Source: Leptotrichia sp. oral taxon 221
GTDB lineage: Bacteria > Fusobacteriota > Fusobacteriia > Fusobacteriales > Leptotrichiaceae
Assembly (NCBI RefSeq): GCF_018128245.1
Contig: NZ_CP072378.1
Location: 248,001 to 312,000, forward strand
Length of the DNA stretch: 64,000 bases
Direction: 5' to 3'
The notes under the pieces were generated by a model, which worked only from the letters and a program-made list of their open reading frames with translations, ran no database searches and was not told the DNA's origin. This document shows positions 1 to 7,797 of the stretch, in pieces. Made by a program: the position numbers and the translations under genes. The stretch's first letter is position 1. The number at the start of each line of letters is the position of its first letter.

Positions 1-744
1 TTAGGAGGAATTGGATTTTCAACAATATTAAATTGTTATAATGTATTTAGAAAAAAAGAAAAAAGATTGACAACGACAACAAAATTAAGTATTAAAATAT
101 CGATATTCCTAGTTTTAATCGGAACGATAGCAATATTTATTTTAGAGTATTCTAATCCAAAAACAATAGGAAATTTGCCACTTTTTCAAAAATTAGGAGC
201 AGCATTTTTTCAAAGTGTAACTACCAGAACAGCAGGATTTAATACGGTTTCAATTTCGGGATTAAAAATTTCTACATCATTTTTATTTATTATTTTTATG
301 TTTATCGGAGCATCTCCTGGTTCAACTGGTGGAGGAATAAAAACAACAACGTTTGGACTGATTGTTTTAGGAACTTGGGCGACATTAAAAAATAGAAATA
401 TAATCGAATATAATAAAAGAAGTGTAAGTTGGAGAATTTACAACAAAGCTATTGCAATATTGTTCATATCGCTTATTTATACGTCAATTTGTGTATTTTT
501 ATTAACTTTGTTAGAAAGAAACAGAAATCTTTTAGATTTAGCATTTGAAGTATATTCAGCTTTTGGAACAGTTGGACTTTCGAGAGATTTGACGCCGAAT
601 TTAACAAGTATTTCTAAATTCGTACTTATTGTTACAATGTTTGTCGGAAGAATTGGACCACTTACAATTGCTTTAGCATTATCAAAATCGAAAATGAAGA
701 AAGAAAATATTAGTCGTCCACAAGAAAATATTTTAATTGGATAA
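1..744 (+). CDS. ktrB: KtrB/TrkH-family potassium uptake channel, C-terminal part (cut by window edge)
   Basis: The reading frame is open from base 1 and has no start in the window, so this is the C-terminal half of a K+ translocating membrane subunit. The first residues read LGGIGFSTIL, a TrkH/KtrB pore-type segment. Further pore-loop motifs follow: TTRTAGFNT, GASPGSTGGGIKTTT and a last FGTVGLSRDLTP, matching the repeated selectivity-filter glycines of this family. Several hydrophobic helices lie between them. A TTG at 67 is an internal codon, not a start. The KtrA gene begins 15 bp after the stop, so this is a Ktr/Trk operon. Calling it KtrB rather than TrkH rests on the small single-RCK partner next door. 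Confidence 0.9.
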   Translation, partial: LGGIGFSTILNCYNVFRKKEKRLTTTTKLSIKISIFLVLIGTIAIFILEYSNPKTIGNLPLFQKLGAAFFQSVTTRTAGFNTVSISGLKISTSFLFIIFMFIGASPGSTGGGIKTTTFGLIVLGTWATLKNRNIIEYNKRSVSWRIYNKAIAILFISLIYTSICVFLLTLLERNRNLLDLAFEVYSAFGTVGLSRDLTPNLTSISKFVLIVTMFVGRIGPLTIALALSKSKMKKENISRPQENILIG

Positions 745-759
745 ATTTTAGGAGGAAAA

Positions 760-1431
760 ATGGCAGGATATTTAGTTATAGGAGCTGGAAAATTTGGAAG
801 AACTATTGCAAAAACACTTTATAAATTTAATCAAACTGTACTTGTGATTGATAAAAATGAGGAACTTGTACAGCAGATAATAGATGATGAGATTGTTGGA
901 GAGGCAGTTTCTTTTGATGTGACAGAAGAAAATGCATTAAAGAAAGTGGTTAATAGTGATGATTTTGAAGTGGCTTTCATTTGTATTGAAGGGAGTTTGC
1001 AAACGAGTGCATTAGTTACAGTTATGTTGAAGGAACTGGGAATAAAGAAGATTATTTGTAAGGCTATTACGAAAATTGAGGGAAAAGTTTTAAAAAAAAT
1101 AGGAGCAATGCAAGTTGTATTTCCTGATGAAAGTGTAGGAAAGGAATTAGCTCTTAAAATTTTAAGACCAAATTTGACTGAACATTTAAAATTTTCTGAA
1201 AAATATAGAATTTTTGAGTTTAAGGCATCCAAAAAAATTATAGGAAAAAACCTTAAAGAGTTAGATTTGAGAAAAAAATATGAAATGAATGTTATTGGAA
1301 TTCAAAGAGAGGGAGAAGAGCTAAGAATATCGCTTTCTCCAGATGAAAAAATTCTAAAAAATGATATGATACTAGCAATTGTGAATGTTGAAAAAATGGT
1401 AAAATTTGATAAGGAATATTTAGAAAAATAA
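760..1431 (+). CDS. ktrA: KtrA/TrkA-type potassium channel regulatory subunit (RCK domain)
   Basis: A 223-residue cytoplasmic ring subunit that gates the KtrB channel in response to bound nucleotide. The N-terminus has a Rossmann fold with a GAGKFGRT loop at residues 8-15 and an acidic residue (VIDKN) after strand 2. A TrkA-C domain occupies roughly residues 140-223. One RCK plus one TrkA-C matches KtrA; classical TrkA is about twice as long. ATG at 760 has a strong AGGAGG site 7 bases upstream. It is co-transcribed with ktrB. Confidence 0.92.
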   Translation: MAGYLVIGAGKFGRTIAKTLYKFNQTVLVIDKNEELVQQIIDDEIVGEAVSFDVTEENALKKVVNSDDFEVAFICIEGSLQTSALVTVMLKELGIKKIICKAITKIEGKVLKKIGAMQVVFPDESVGKELALKILRPNLTEHLKFSEKYRIFEFKASKKIIGKNLKELDLRKKYEMNVIGIQREGEELRISLSPDEKILKNDMILAIVNVEKMVKFDKEYLEK

Positions 1432-1451
1432 ATTTTGATAAGGATAAAAAA

Positions 1452-1478
1452 TATGAGAGCTACAATTTAGCTCTCATA
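1452..1478. terminator. Bidirectional terminator between ktrA and argS
   Basis: A perfect 10-bp stem (tatgagagct / agctctcata) with a 7-base loop sits between two convergent genes. On the minus strand it is followed by a T-rich tract (complement of aggataaaaa), so it best serves argS. On the plus strand the trailing tract is weaker. Confidence 0.8.
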
Positions 1479-1488
1479 AAATCCTTTA

Positions 1489-3213
1489 TTACATTCTATC
1501 AACAGTTTCAATTCCTAATAGATTCAATCCTTGTTTCAAGATAGATGCTGTTTTCTGAGCTAACAAAATACGAGCATCCATAACCTTTTTATCAGTTTCC
1601 TTCAAAATAGATTTAGAATTATAGAAATTGTTAAATAATTTTGCAGTATCGAATAAATAATCTGCAATAATATTTGGTCTGTAAGTTTCATAAGATTTTA
1701 CAACAGTTTGTGGGAATCTTAATAAAGCTACTGCCAATTCTCTTTCAATATCAAACATATCATCTAAAATAATATCATTATTTTTAACAGAAATATTTTC
1801 TTCTTTCAATTTTCTCAAAATTGATTGGATTCTTGCGTAAGTATATTGTAAATAAGGCCCTGTATTTCCTTCAAAACTCAATACTTTATCCCAAGTAAAC
1901 AAAATATCAGAAGTACGGTTTTGACTCAAGTCAAAATATTTGATAGCTCCAGTACCAACAATTTCAGCAATTTTTTCTTTTTCATCTTCAGGAATATTAG
2001 GATTTTTTTCATCAATAACAGATTTTACTTGTTTTTTAGCTTCATCTAGCAAATCTACAAGTCTAATGATATTTCCGCTACGAGAAGAGAAAATCATTCC
2101 ATCTCCAAATCTCATAATTCCAAAATAAACATGTGATTTTTCATAATTGTAAGGTGCTCCAAGCATTTCACTAATTTCAAAAACTTGCTTAAAGTGATTT
2201 TGTTGACGCTCATCAGTTACGTACACAGCTTTATCCACATTTAATTCATTTTTTCTAAACTTAATTGTCGCTAAATCAGAAGTTGCATAAAGAAAACTTC
2301 CATCTTTCTTTTGTACAAGAGCAGGTGGCAATTTATCTTCTTCAAAGAAAACAACCAAAGCTCCTTGATCTTCCTTCGCAATATTTTTTTCCTTCAATTC
2401 TTCCAACACATCTGGCATCAGATCATTATAGAATGATTCTCCAAAATAGTGATCAAACTTAACACCTAATCTATCATAAACTTTATTATACTCTTTTAAA
2501 GAAATTTCGATAAATTCTTTCCAAAGTTTATTATTTTGCTCATCACCCATTTGTAATTTTCTCAATTCATTTCTTGCGACCTCTTCCAAAGTCGGATCTT
2601 TTTTTGCTTCATCAGAAAACAAAACATAAATTCTTTCTAATTCACCAATTGGATCAGCTTCATAAGCCTCTTTATCTAACCATTTATTATACGCCACAAT
2701 TAATTTCCCAAATTGAGTTCCCCAATCTCCAATATGGTTATCAGAAATCGTCTTAAACCCAATAAAATCTAAAATTCTTTTAATTGCATCACCAATTATC
2801 GTACTTCTCAAATGTCCAATATGCATTCTTTTTGCAATATTTGGTGAAGAATAGTCGATAATAACTGTTTCATCAACATTCAAAAACGAAAAATCATATT
2901 TTTCATTATCAATCTTTTTCACTTCATTATTCAAAAAATTATTTTTCAAATGAATATTAATAAATCCAGGTCCCGCAATCTCTAATTTTTCAATTAAATC
3001 GTTTTCCTTAAAATTTTCAACTAAGGTAGTTGCAATTTCTCTAGGATTTTTACCGATTGCTTTTGAATTCATCATTGCAAAATTTGTTTGAAAGTCACCA
3101 AATTCCTTTTTTGTAGAATTTTCAATATTTATTTTTTCAGAAAAATCTTGTTTAAAAATATTATTTATATTTTCTGAAAATATTTTTTTTAATTGATTAG
3201 TTAATAATTCCAT
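1489..3213 (-). CDS. argS: Arginyl-tRNA synthetase
   Basis: A 574-residue class I aminoacyl-tRNA synthetase that charges tRNA-Arg in the cytoplasm. The N-terminal Add-1-like domain occupies about residues 1-100. The HIGH motif appears as MHIGHLRS (HIGH at 131-134), preceded by SPNIAKR, which is typical of ArgRS. The second signature is the degenerate FSSRSGN. The C-terminal DALR anticodon-binding domain ends ...GLNLLGIETVDRM. The length is normal for the family. It is transcribed alone, opposite to its neighbours, from a promoter at 3343-3371. Confidence 0.97.
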   Translation of the reverse strand: MELLTNQLKKIFSENINNIFKQDFSEKINIENSTKKEFGDFQTNFAMMNSKAIGKNPREIATTLVENFKENDLIEKLEIAGPGFINIHLKNNFLNNEVKKIDNEKYDFSFLNVDETVIIDYSSPNIAKRMHIGHLRSTIIGDAIKRILDFIGFKTISDNHIGDWGTQFGKLIVAYNKWLDKEAYEADPIGELERIYVLFSDEAKKDPTLEEVARNELRKLQMGDEQNNKLWKEFIEISLKEYNKVYDRLGVKFDHYFGESFYNDLMPDVLEELKEKNIAKEDQGALVVFFEEDKLPPALVQKKDGSFLYATSDLATIKFRKNELNVDKAVYVTDERQQNHFKQVFEISEMLGAPYNYEKSHVYFGIMRFGDGMIFSSRSGNIIRLVDLLDEAKKQVKSVIDEKNPNIPEDEKEKIAEIVGTGAIKYFDLSQNRTSDILFTWDKVLSFEGNTGPYLQYTYARIQSILRKLKEENISVKNNDIILDDMFDIERELAVALLRFPQTVVKSYETYRPNIIADYLFDTAKLFNNFYNSKSILKETDKKVMDARILLAQKTASILKQGLNLLGIETVDRM

Positions 3214-3342
3214 TTATTTATTATAAATTGTCTTCAAAAAATGTAAAATTTCTATTTTTCCAATTATTTTTTAAAAACAATTTTCTCCTTTCTAAAAAAT
3301 TATATTTTAAATTTATTGCATGAATTTCAATATGTTGTGTAT

Positions 3343-3371
3343 ATTATAGTCTAAAAGTTATAATTTTACAA
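3343..3371 (-). promoter_or_regulatory. argS promoter
   Basis: Read on the minus strand, TTGTAA and TATAAT are separated by exactly 17 bases. Transcription would start near 3336, giving a leader of about 120 nt before argS. Confidence 0.7.
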
Positions 3372-3614
3372 GCATTTGACGATGTAAAAAAATTTATTCT
3401 AAATTATTTGGTTAATATATTTAAACGAGAACCGATATTTAGTATAATTTTTATTGAAAAGATGGTAAAATTGAAAGAAATTTTTCAAAAAAATATAAAA
3501 ATAGGTCTTTATTTTTTTCAAAATATATTATATACTAAATGAGTAATGGAACCGAAGAGGCTTATTTTAATTGAGAATTAATTTTTTGTTAATAATAAAA
3601 TAATGAAAATGTAG

Positions 3615-3698
3615 TATAATACATTCAGATCAAAAAGATCTGAAACCTCAATTAACCCCCCCTTTTATAAAGACCTCTTCTTTAAGAGGTCTTTTTAT
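3615..3698 (+). ncRNA. Candidate orphan small RNA (about 70 nt) with C-rich loop, or attenuated leader
   Basis: A TATAAT box (3615-3620; no good -35) is followed at once by a hairpin at 3626-3642 (cagatc/gatctg, A5 loop). Next comes a single-stranded segment with seven consecutive C residues (3656-3662), and then an intrinsic terminator at 3670-3698. No start codon lies between promoter and terminator. A C-rich unpaired loop is the usual seed type of sRNAs that cover AGGAGG sites, but that function is inference. Alternatively it is the terminated leader of the 3797-4950 genes. Confidence 0.5.
3670..3698 (+). terminator. Intrinsic terminator of the candidate sRNA/leader
   Basis: A perfect 10-bp stem aagacctctt / aagaggtctt with a 4-base loop, followed by a T-rich tail. 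Confidence 0.85.
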
Positions 3699-3796
3699 TA
3701 TTTAGTTTTTGAATAATAAAAAGTTAAGAAATAGACAAAGGAGCGGTTCATTAAAATTAGTATAAGTACAAAAATAAAAAGGAAAAGAGGAGAAAG

Positions 3797-4087
3797 ATGG
3801 GAAAAAAAGACAATTACGGATATGTTTATACCCGTGAAAGAGAAAAAGAAAATGAAAGCAAAAATTTAAAGAAAGTAGGTATTTTACTTCTAATTTCAAT
3901 AGTGTTGACAGCGTTTACACATTTTGTTTTAGTTAATAAAAAAGCAACTGTAGAATCTGAAATTCCTACATTGAAAGTAGAAAAAGAAAAAGTAGCAAAA
4001 GAAGTTAAAGAAATAGACGATAGAATTAAAATGACCGAAGAAGGAACAAAAAAAACTCAAGAAATCGTAGAAAAATATAGTAAATAA
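3797..4087 (+). CDS. Small single-pass membrane protein with C-terminal coiled coil, function unknown
   Basis: A 96-residue protein I cannot assign to a family. It has a short charged cytoplasmic N-terminus (residues 1-25), one transmembrane helix (about 27-47, VGILLLISIVLTAFTHFVLV) and a Lys/Glu-rich coiled coil to the end (about 55-96). The topology resembles small bitopic division proteins such as FtsL/DivIC/FtsB, but there is no sequence motif to prove it. ATG at 3797 follows a ggagaaag site. The deacetylase gene starts 11 bp after its stop, and that protein has the same membrane-helix plus coiled-coil layout, so the two may work together at the cell wall. Confidence 0.75.
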   Translation: MGKKDNYGYVYTREREKENESKNLKKVGILLLISIVLTAFTHFVLVNKKATVESEIPTLKVEKEKVAKEVKEIDDRIKMTEEGTKKTQEIVEKYSK

Positions 4088-4098
4088 AGGAGAAAGTA

Positions 4099-4950
4099 AT
4101 GAAAAAAGGATTATCAATTATTGGATTTTTAATAGCTTGTGCAGGATTTGTTTATTCAGGATTGAATATTTATGGATCTACATCGAAAATTGCACAAAGT
4201 AGTAGTTTAAAAGGTAATATCAAAAAATTAAATGAAGAAAAAGCAACTAAACAGAAACAACTTGCAGAAATATCTAAAAAAGAAGAAGTAGTGAAAGAAA
4301 AATATGAAAAAATGAAAAAAGAAGGGAAAATAAAAATAGTTCATTTAACATTTGACGATGGACCTTCTAACAATACTGACAAAATTTTAGCAATTTTGAA
4401 AAGAAACAATATAAAAGCAACATTCTTTGTAATAGGACGTGATCAAGATCAATATAAAAAAATCGTAGATGCAGGTCATGCAATAGGATTGCACAGTTAT
4501 ACACATGAATACAAATATATTTATGCAAATGAACATAATTTCTTTGAAGATTTGTATAGATTACGTGATGCTGTAAAAGCTAAAACTGGAAAAGATGTTA
4601 AAATTACAAGATTCCCTGGAGGTTCTAGTAATGCAATTGCATCAAAAGCCTTGAAACAACAAATTATTACTAGAATGGCAAGAGAAGGATATATTTATCA
4701 CGATTGGAACTGTGATTCAACAGATGCTAGTGGAAATGGAGTACCTGTACAAAAATTAATTAAATATGGAATTTGTACTAATCACCCAGAAATTGACGTT
4801 TTAATGCACGATACAAATGTTAAAGGAACAACTGTTCAAGCATTACAAACTATTATTGATGGATATAAAAAGGCTGGATATAGCTTTGAAGTAATTACTA
4901 CAAGTAGTGAAAAAATTCAACACGTAAAAGAACCAGAAATCAAGAACTAA
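4099..4950 (+). CDS. Membrane-anchored polysaccharide (peptidoglycan) deacetylase, NodB domain
   Basis: A 283-residue carbohydrate esterase family 4 enzyme. An N-terminal membrane anchor or uncleaved signal (residues about 5-25) is followed by a coiled coil (about 38-75) and the NodB domain. Catalytic motifs are visible: motif 1 HLTFDDGPS (about 82-90), motif 2 H-S-Y-T-H (132-136), motif 3 RFPGGSS, motif 4 DWNCDSTD and motif 5 LMHDT. These supply the metal-binding Asp/His/His and the catalytic base. It probably removes N-acetyl groups from peptidoglycan sugars in the periplasm; the exact substrate is inferred. It follows the 96-residue membrane protein. Confidence 0.92.
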   Translation: MKKGLSIIGFLIACAGFVYSGLNIYGSTSKIAQSSSLKGNIKKLNEEKATKQKQLAEISKKEEVVKEKYEKMKKEGKIKIVHLTFDDGPSNNTDKILAILKRNNIKATFFVIGRDQDQYKKIVDAGHAIGLHSYTHEYKYIYANEHNFFEDLYRLRDAVKAKTGKDVKITRFPGGSSNAIASKALKQQIITRMAREGYIYHDWNCDSTDASGNGVPVQKLIKYGICTNHPEIDVLMHDTNVKGTTVQALQTIIDGYKKAGYSFEVITTSSEKIQHVKEPEIKN

Positions 4951-4982
4951 GAATGTTCTAAGCGCTTGGGTTAGTAAAATAT

Positions 4983-4990
4983 GCTATAAT
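4983..4990 (+). promoter_or_regulatory. Extended -10 promoter for the RlpA-like gene
   Basis: TGcTATAAT (TG at 4982-4983) is an extended -10 box 32 bases before the RlpA-like start codon. The nearest -35 candidate (ttgggt) is too close, so the promoter probably relies on the extended -10. Confidence 0.6.
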
Positions 4991-5021
4991 GTGTGGATAA
5001 TAAAGATATGGAGGAGATTTT

Positions 5022-5507
5022 ATGAAAAAAATAATAGCATTACTTTTGGGATTATCTCTATCAACTTCATTGATTACAACAGCAAAAGAAACAGGAACAA
5101 TTTTTATAAAAGAAGAAATGATAAAGAACAACGTTGATAATGATTTAGATGTCAATGTTTCAGAACAAAGTAATAAAAAAATTACAATACCAGAAAAGGA
5201 TCTTGATAAATTCACACATTATCAGTCAGGAATGGCTTCTTATTACAGCAGTAATTTACATGGTTCAGCAACGGCAAGTGGTGAAAGATTTAATAATAAC
5301 GCTTTAACTGCGGCACATAGAAAATTGCCATTTGGAACAAAAATTAGAGTAACAAATGTAAATAATGGAAAATCAGTAATTGTAAGAGTAAATGATAGAG
5401 GACCTTATACCAAAGGAAGGGTAATAGATTTAAGTAAAGCAGCATTTTCAAAAATTGCTAGCATAAGTGCAGGAGTAACAAGAGTAAAATTAGAAGTGAT
5501 GAAATAA
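5022..5507 (+). CDS. Septal ring lytic transglycosylase RlpA family protein
   Basis: A 161-residue secreted protein. It has a signal peptide ([20 protein letters not shown], likely cleaved near TTAKE) and a double-psi beta-barrel domain (about 70-160) with the RlpA hallmarks [41 protein letters not shown] and VIDLSKAAF. The Asp of the NDRGP motif is the expected catalytic or structural acid. No lipobox and no SPOR domain are present, so it is a minimal form. It probably trims septal peptidoglycan. It lies directly after the deacetylase but has its own promoter. Confidence 0.92.
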   Translation: MKKIIALLLGLSLSTSLITTAKETGTIFIKEEMIKNNVDNDLDVNVSEQSNKKITIPEKDLDKFTHYQSGMASYYSSNLHGSATASGERFNNNALTAAHRKLPFGTKIRVTNVNNGKSVIVRVNDRGPYTKGRVIDLSKAAFSKIASISAGVTRVKLEVMK

Positions 5508-5600
5508 AAAAATTTTTCAATAAACAATTTGAAATTTTAAAATTTTAAGTTATACAAATATTTAGAAAAAAAAATTAAAAAGTAGGAAGGTGGAAAAACA

Positions 5601-6311
5601 GTGTTAAATGGGAAAATAGCTTTAATAACAGGTGGAGCAAGGGGAATTGGAAAAGAAATAGCTTTAAAATTTGCAGAAAATGGAGCAACTGTAATTTCAG
5701 GAGATTTGATGGATGCTGATTATACACACGAAAATATAACTCACATTAAATTAAATGTAACCGATAGAGAAAATATTAAAGAAGTTGCAAAAGAATTAAA
5801 AGAAAAATATGGAAGATTAGATATTTTAGTAAATAACGCAGGAATTACAAGAGATTCTTTATTACAAAGAATGAAAGAAGCAGATTGGGATTTAGTTGTA
5901 GACATTAACTTAAAAGGTGTTTTCAATGTAATGCAAGGATTCGTTTCATTATTGTTAAAAAGTAAAGCATCAAGCGTAATTAACATGGCTTCAGTAGTTG
6001 GAGTTGACGGAAACTTAGGACAAACTAACTATGCAGCAACAAAAGGTGGAGTTATTGCAATGTCTAAAACTTGGGCTAAAGAATTTGGAAGAAAAAATTT
6101 AAGATCGAATGCGTTGGCACCAGGATTTATTAAAACAGATATGACACATGTGTTGCCAGAAAAAGTTGTAGAAAAAGTTCTAGATAACACACCTTTAAGA
6201 AAAATGGGAGATGCTGAAGATGTAGCAAATGCAGCATTATTCTTAGCAAGTGACAATTCTAAATTTATTACTGGACAAGTTTTAAGAATAGACGGTGGAT
6301 TAAACTTATAA
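5601..6311 (+). CDS. fabG: 3-oxoacyl-[acyl-carrier-protein] reductase
   Basis: A 236-residue short-chain dehydrogenase, the NADPH-dependent second step of each fatty-acid elongation cycle. The cofactor loop TGGARGIG is at residues 10-17, NNAG at 78-81, catalytic Ser131 (NMASVVG), Tyr144 and Lys148 (YAATKGG), and the typical C-terminal ITGQVLRIDGGL. The start is GTG at 5601, placed 8 bases after an aggaaggtgg site. It stands apart from other fab genes here and is followed after 3 bases by the RNase H gene. Confidence 0.93.
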   Translation: MLNGKIALITGGARGIGKEIALKFAENGATVISGDLMDADYTHENITHIKLNVTDRENIKEVAKELKEKYGRLDILVNNAGITRDSLLQRMKEADWDLVVDINLKGVFNVMQGFVSLLLKSKASSVINMASVVGVDGNLGQTNYAATKGGVIAMSKTWAKEFGRKNLRSNALAPGFIKTDMTHVLPEKVVEKVLDNTPLRKMGDAEDVANAALFLASDNSKFITGQVLRIDGGLNL

Positions 6312-6314
6312 TTT

Positions 6315-6944
6315 ATGAAAAAAAATAAAAAAGTTTATGCATATTATCTTTTAGAAACTGGGAAAACTGATATTGTAGATACTTGGGAAGAGTGTCAAGC
6401 AGCAACAAAAGGTAAAAAAGCAAGATATAAATCTTTTAAAGACTTAGATGAGGCTACTCAATGGTTAATTAATGGTGCAGAATATGAGAAAAAGCAAGAA
6501 GTAAATGAAAAATTATTAGAAAAACTTGATAGGGATGCGATTTATTTTGATGCGGGAACTGGTAGAGGAGAAGGTGTTGAAGTTAGAGTGACTGATTTTG
6601 ATGGAAATTCTTTACTCTATCAAATTATGTCTCCAAAAAAGATAAATGAACATGGAAATTATAATGTTGCACCAACAAGAACTAATAATTTTGGTGAACT
6701 TACTGGATTGTTTATCGCTTTGAAAATTGCTGCAAAATATGGGAAAAGTATTATTTGTGGTGATAGTATGCTTGTGATTGATTATTGGTCAAAAGGTAGA
6801 TTTAATGCAAATAATTTAGAAATGGATACTATTGAGTTAATAAAAAAAGTCTCGAAGTTAAGAGAAGAATTTGAAAGAGAAAATGGTAAAATAAAAAAAA
6901 TTTCAGGAGATGTAAATCCAGCAGATTTGGGATTTCATAGATAA
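6315..6944 (+). CDS. rnhA: Ribonuclease H with N-terminal viroplasmin (hybrid-binding) domain
   Basis: A 209-residue protein. Residues 1-55 form a viroplasmin/HBD-like domain (YAYYLLETGKTDIVDTWEEC, then KARYKSFKDLDEATQWL), known to bind RNA:DNA hybrids. Residues about 75-209 form an RNase H fold with the acidic set Asp79 (YFDAGT), Glu128 (FGELTG), Asp150 (CGDSML) and Asp204 (NPADLGF). It should cleave RNA in hybrids during replication and repair. The ATG lies 3 bases after the fabG stop, so the two are probably co-transcribed or translationally coupled. Confidence 0.88.
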   Translation: MKKNKKVYAYYLLETGKTDIVDTWEECQAATKGKKARYKSFKDLDEATQWLINGAEYEKKQEVNEKLLEKLDRDAIYFDAGTGRGEGVEVRVTDFDGNSLLYQIMSPKKINEHGNYNVAPTRTNNFGELTGLFIALKIAAKYGKSIICGDSMLVIDYWSKGRFNANNLEMDTIELIKKVSKLREEFERENGKIKKISGDVNPADLGFHR

Positions 6945-6957
6945 GTTTGGAGGAATA

Positions 6958-7524
6958 ATGAAGAAATTATTAGTATTGATGATGTTACTTGTATGTTCTG
7001 TATGTACATTTAGTTTAGAGTTAAAGACTAAAGAAACTAGAAGAGAAGACAGAGCAGCAAGAGCAAAAGCAAAAGCACAGGCGAAAGAAAAAGCTAAAGA
7101 AGAAAAACAAAAACAAAAAACATCAGCAAAAGAATTCGAAGGTCAATACTTAAAAGCAACTAATACATTTTATTATGTAAAAGATAAATTGGTATTACCT
7201 AACAAAAAAGTAACATATACATTAAATGATCAAACAGGATTAATTGATGGAATTTATCAATTTATGGCTGAAAAATATGGTGTTTCTGATATGGATTTAG
7301 TAACTTTTAAAGTTAGTGGAACAGTTTCAAAAGATGGAGTTTTGACAGTAAGTAAAATAAGAAATTACAGAATTCCTGAAGATAAATTGTATCAAAATGG
7401 TGGATATATCGATGGAGGATATGTTCCAACAACAACTGATACACCAGGAGTAACAGTACAACCACAAAGTTCACCAGAAGAAGTAAGAATATTGGATATA
7501 CCTTCTATAGGACCAAATAAATAA
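6958..7524 (+). CDS. Secreted protein of unknown function
   Basis: A 188-residue protein with a clear signal peptide (MKKLLVLMMLLVCSVCTFS, cleavage near SLE). A Lys/Ala/Glu-rich helical segment follows (about 24-60), then a compact domain (about 62-150) with YYVKDKLVLPNKKVTYTLND and LVTFKVSGTVSKDGVLTVSKI, which reads like beta strands. A Pro/Thr-rich tail closes it (from about 158). No family is recognised. ATG at 6958 has a ggaggaat site just upstream. A strong terminator follows. Confidence 0.7.
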   Translation: MKKLLVLMMLLVCSVCTFSLELKTKETRREDRAARAKAKAQAKEKAKEEKQKQKTSAKEFEGQYLKATNTFYYVKDKLVLPNKKVTYTLNDQTGLIDGIYQFMAEKYGVSDMDLVTFKVSGTVSKDGVLTVSKIRNYRIPEDKLYQNGGYIDGGYVPTTTDTPGVTVQPQSSPEEVRILDIPSIGPNK

Positions 7525-7540
7525 TTGTAAGAAAAAAAGA

Positions 7541-7583
7541 AGAGGCAAGGTTATTTTCGGATAGCCTCTGTTTCTCTTTTTTT
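7541..7583 (+). terminator. Terminator after the secreted-protein gene
   Basis: The core stem agaggc / gcctct (7541-7546 with 7564-7569) extends, with a bulge, through the flanking A- and T-rich arms, and ends in a T7 run. Confidence 0.75.
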
Positions 7584-7586
7584 ACA

Positions 7587-7631
7587 AAAGATAGCAAAGT
7601 TCCTGCCTTTAAAAGTGGGAGTAGTTCACAT
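7587..7631 (+). repeat. Solo IS605-type right-end-like sequence (relic), copy 1
   Basis: This 45-bp stretch begins aaaagatagcaa, contains an imperfect hairpin (cctgcc...gtggga) and ends gagtagttca. It resembles the segment at 24370-24415 and the right end of the element at 14601-14629 (hairpin, then ggaggttca). No transposase gene lies next to it. I read it as the leftover end of an IS200/IS605-type element or a stand-alone guide-RNA scaffold. Confidence 0.45.
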
Positions 7632-7797
7632 AAAAGTCTATTCAAAAACAGATTTATGTAATCTTATCAAATTAAAAATCAAGAATTTATGTTTTAAAAT
7701 ATTAAAAAAATTGTTATGTATATTGGAAGAGTAAAAGTGTTAAAAAAATTTATCTCAAAAAAATTAAAAATTTGAAGAGGAAAAGAGGTTGAATCGA

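Larger units (their letters stand above)
3214..3796. other. 583-bp gene-free stretch with argS promoter and candidate sRNA/attenuator
   Basis: No credible coding frame is seen on either strand. The left part holds the minus-strand argS promoter. The right part (3554-3698) holds a -10 box, a short hairpin, a C7 run and a strong terminator, plus two long-range inverted pairs (listed separately). The rest is AT-rich sequence without visible structure. Confidence 0.7.
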
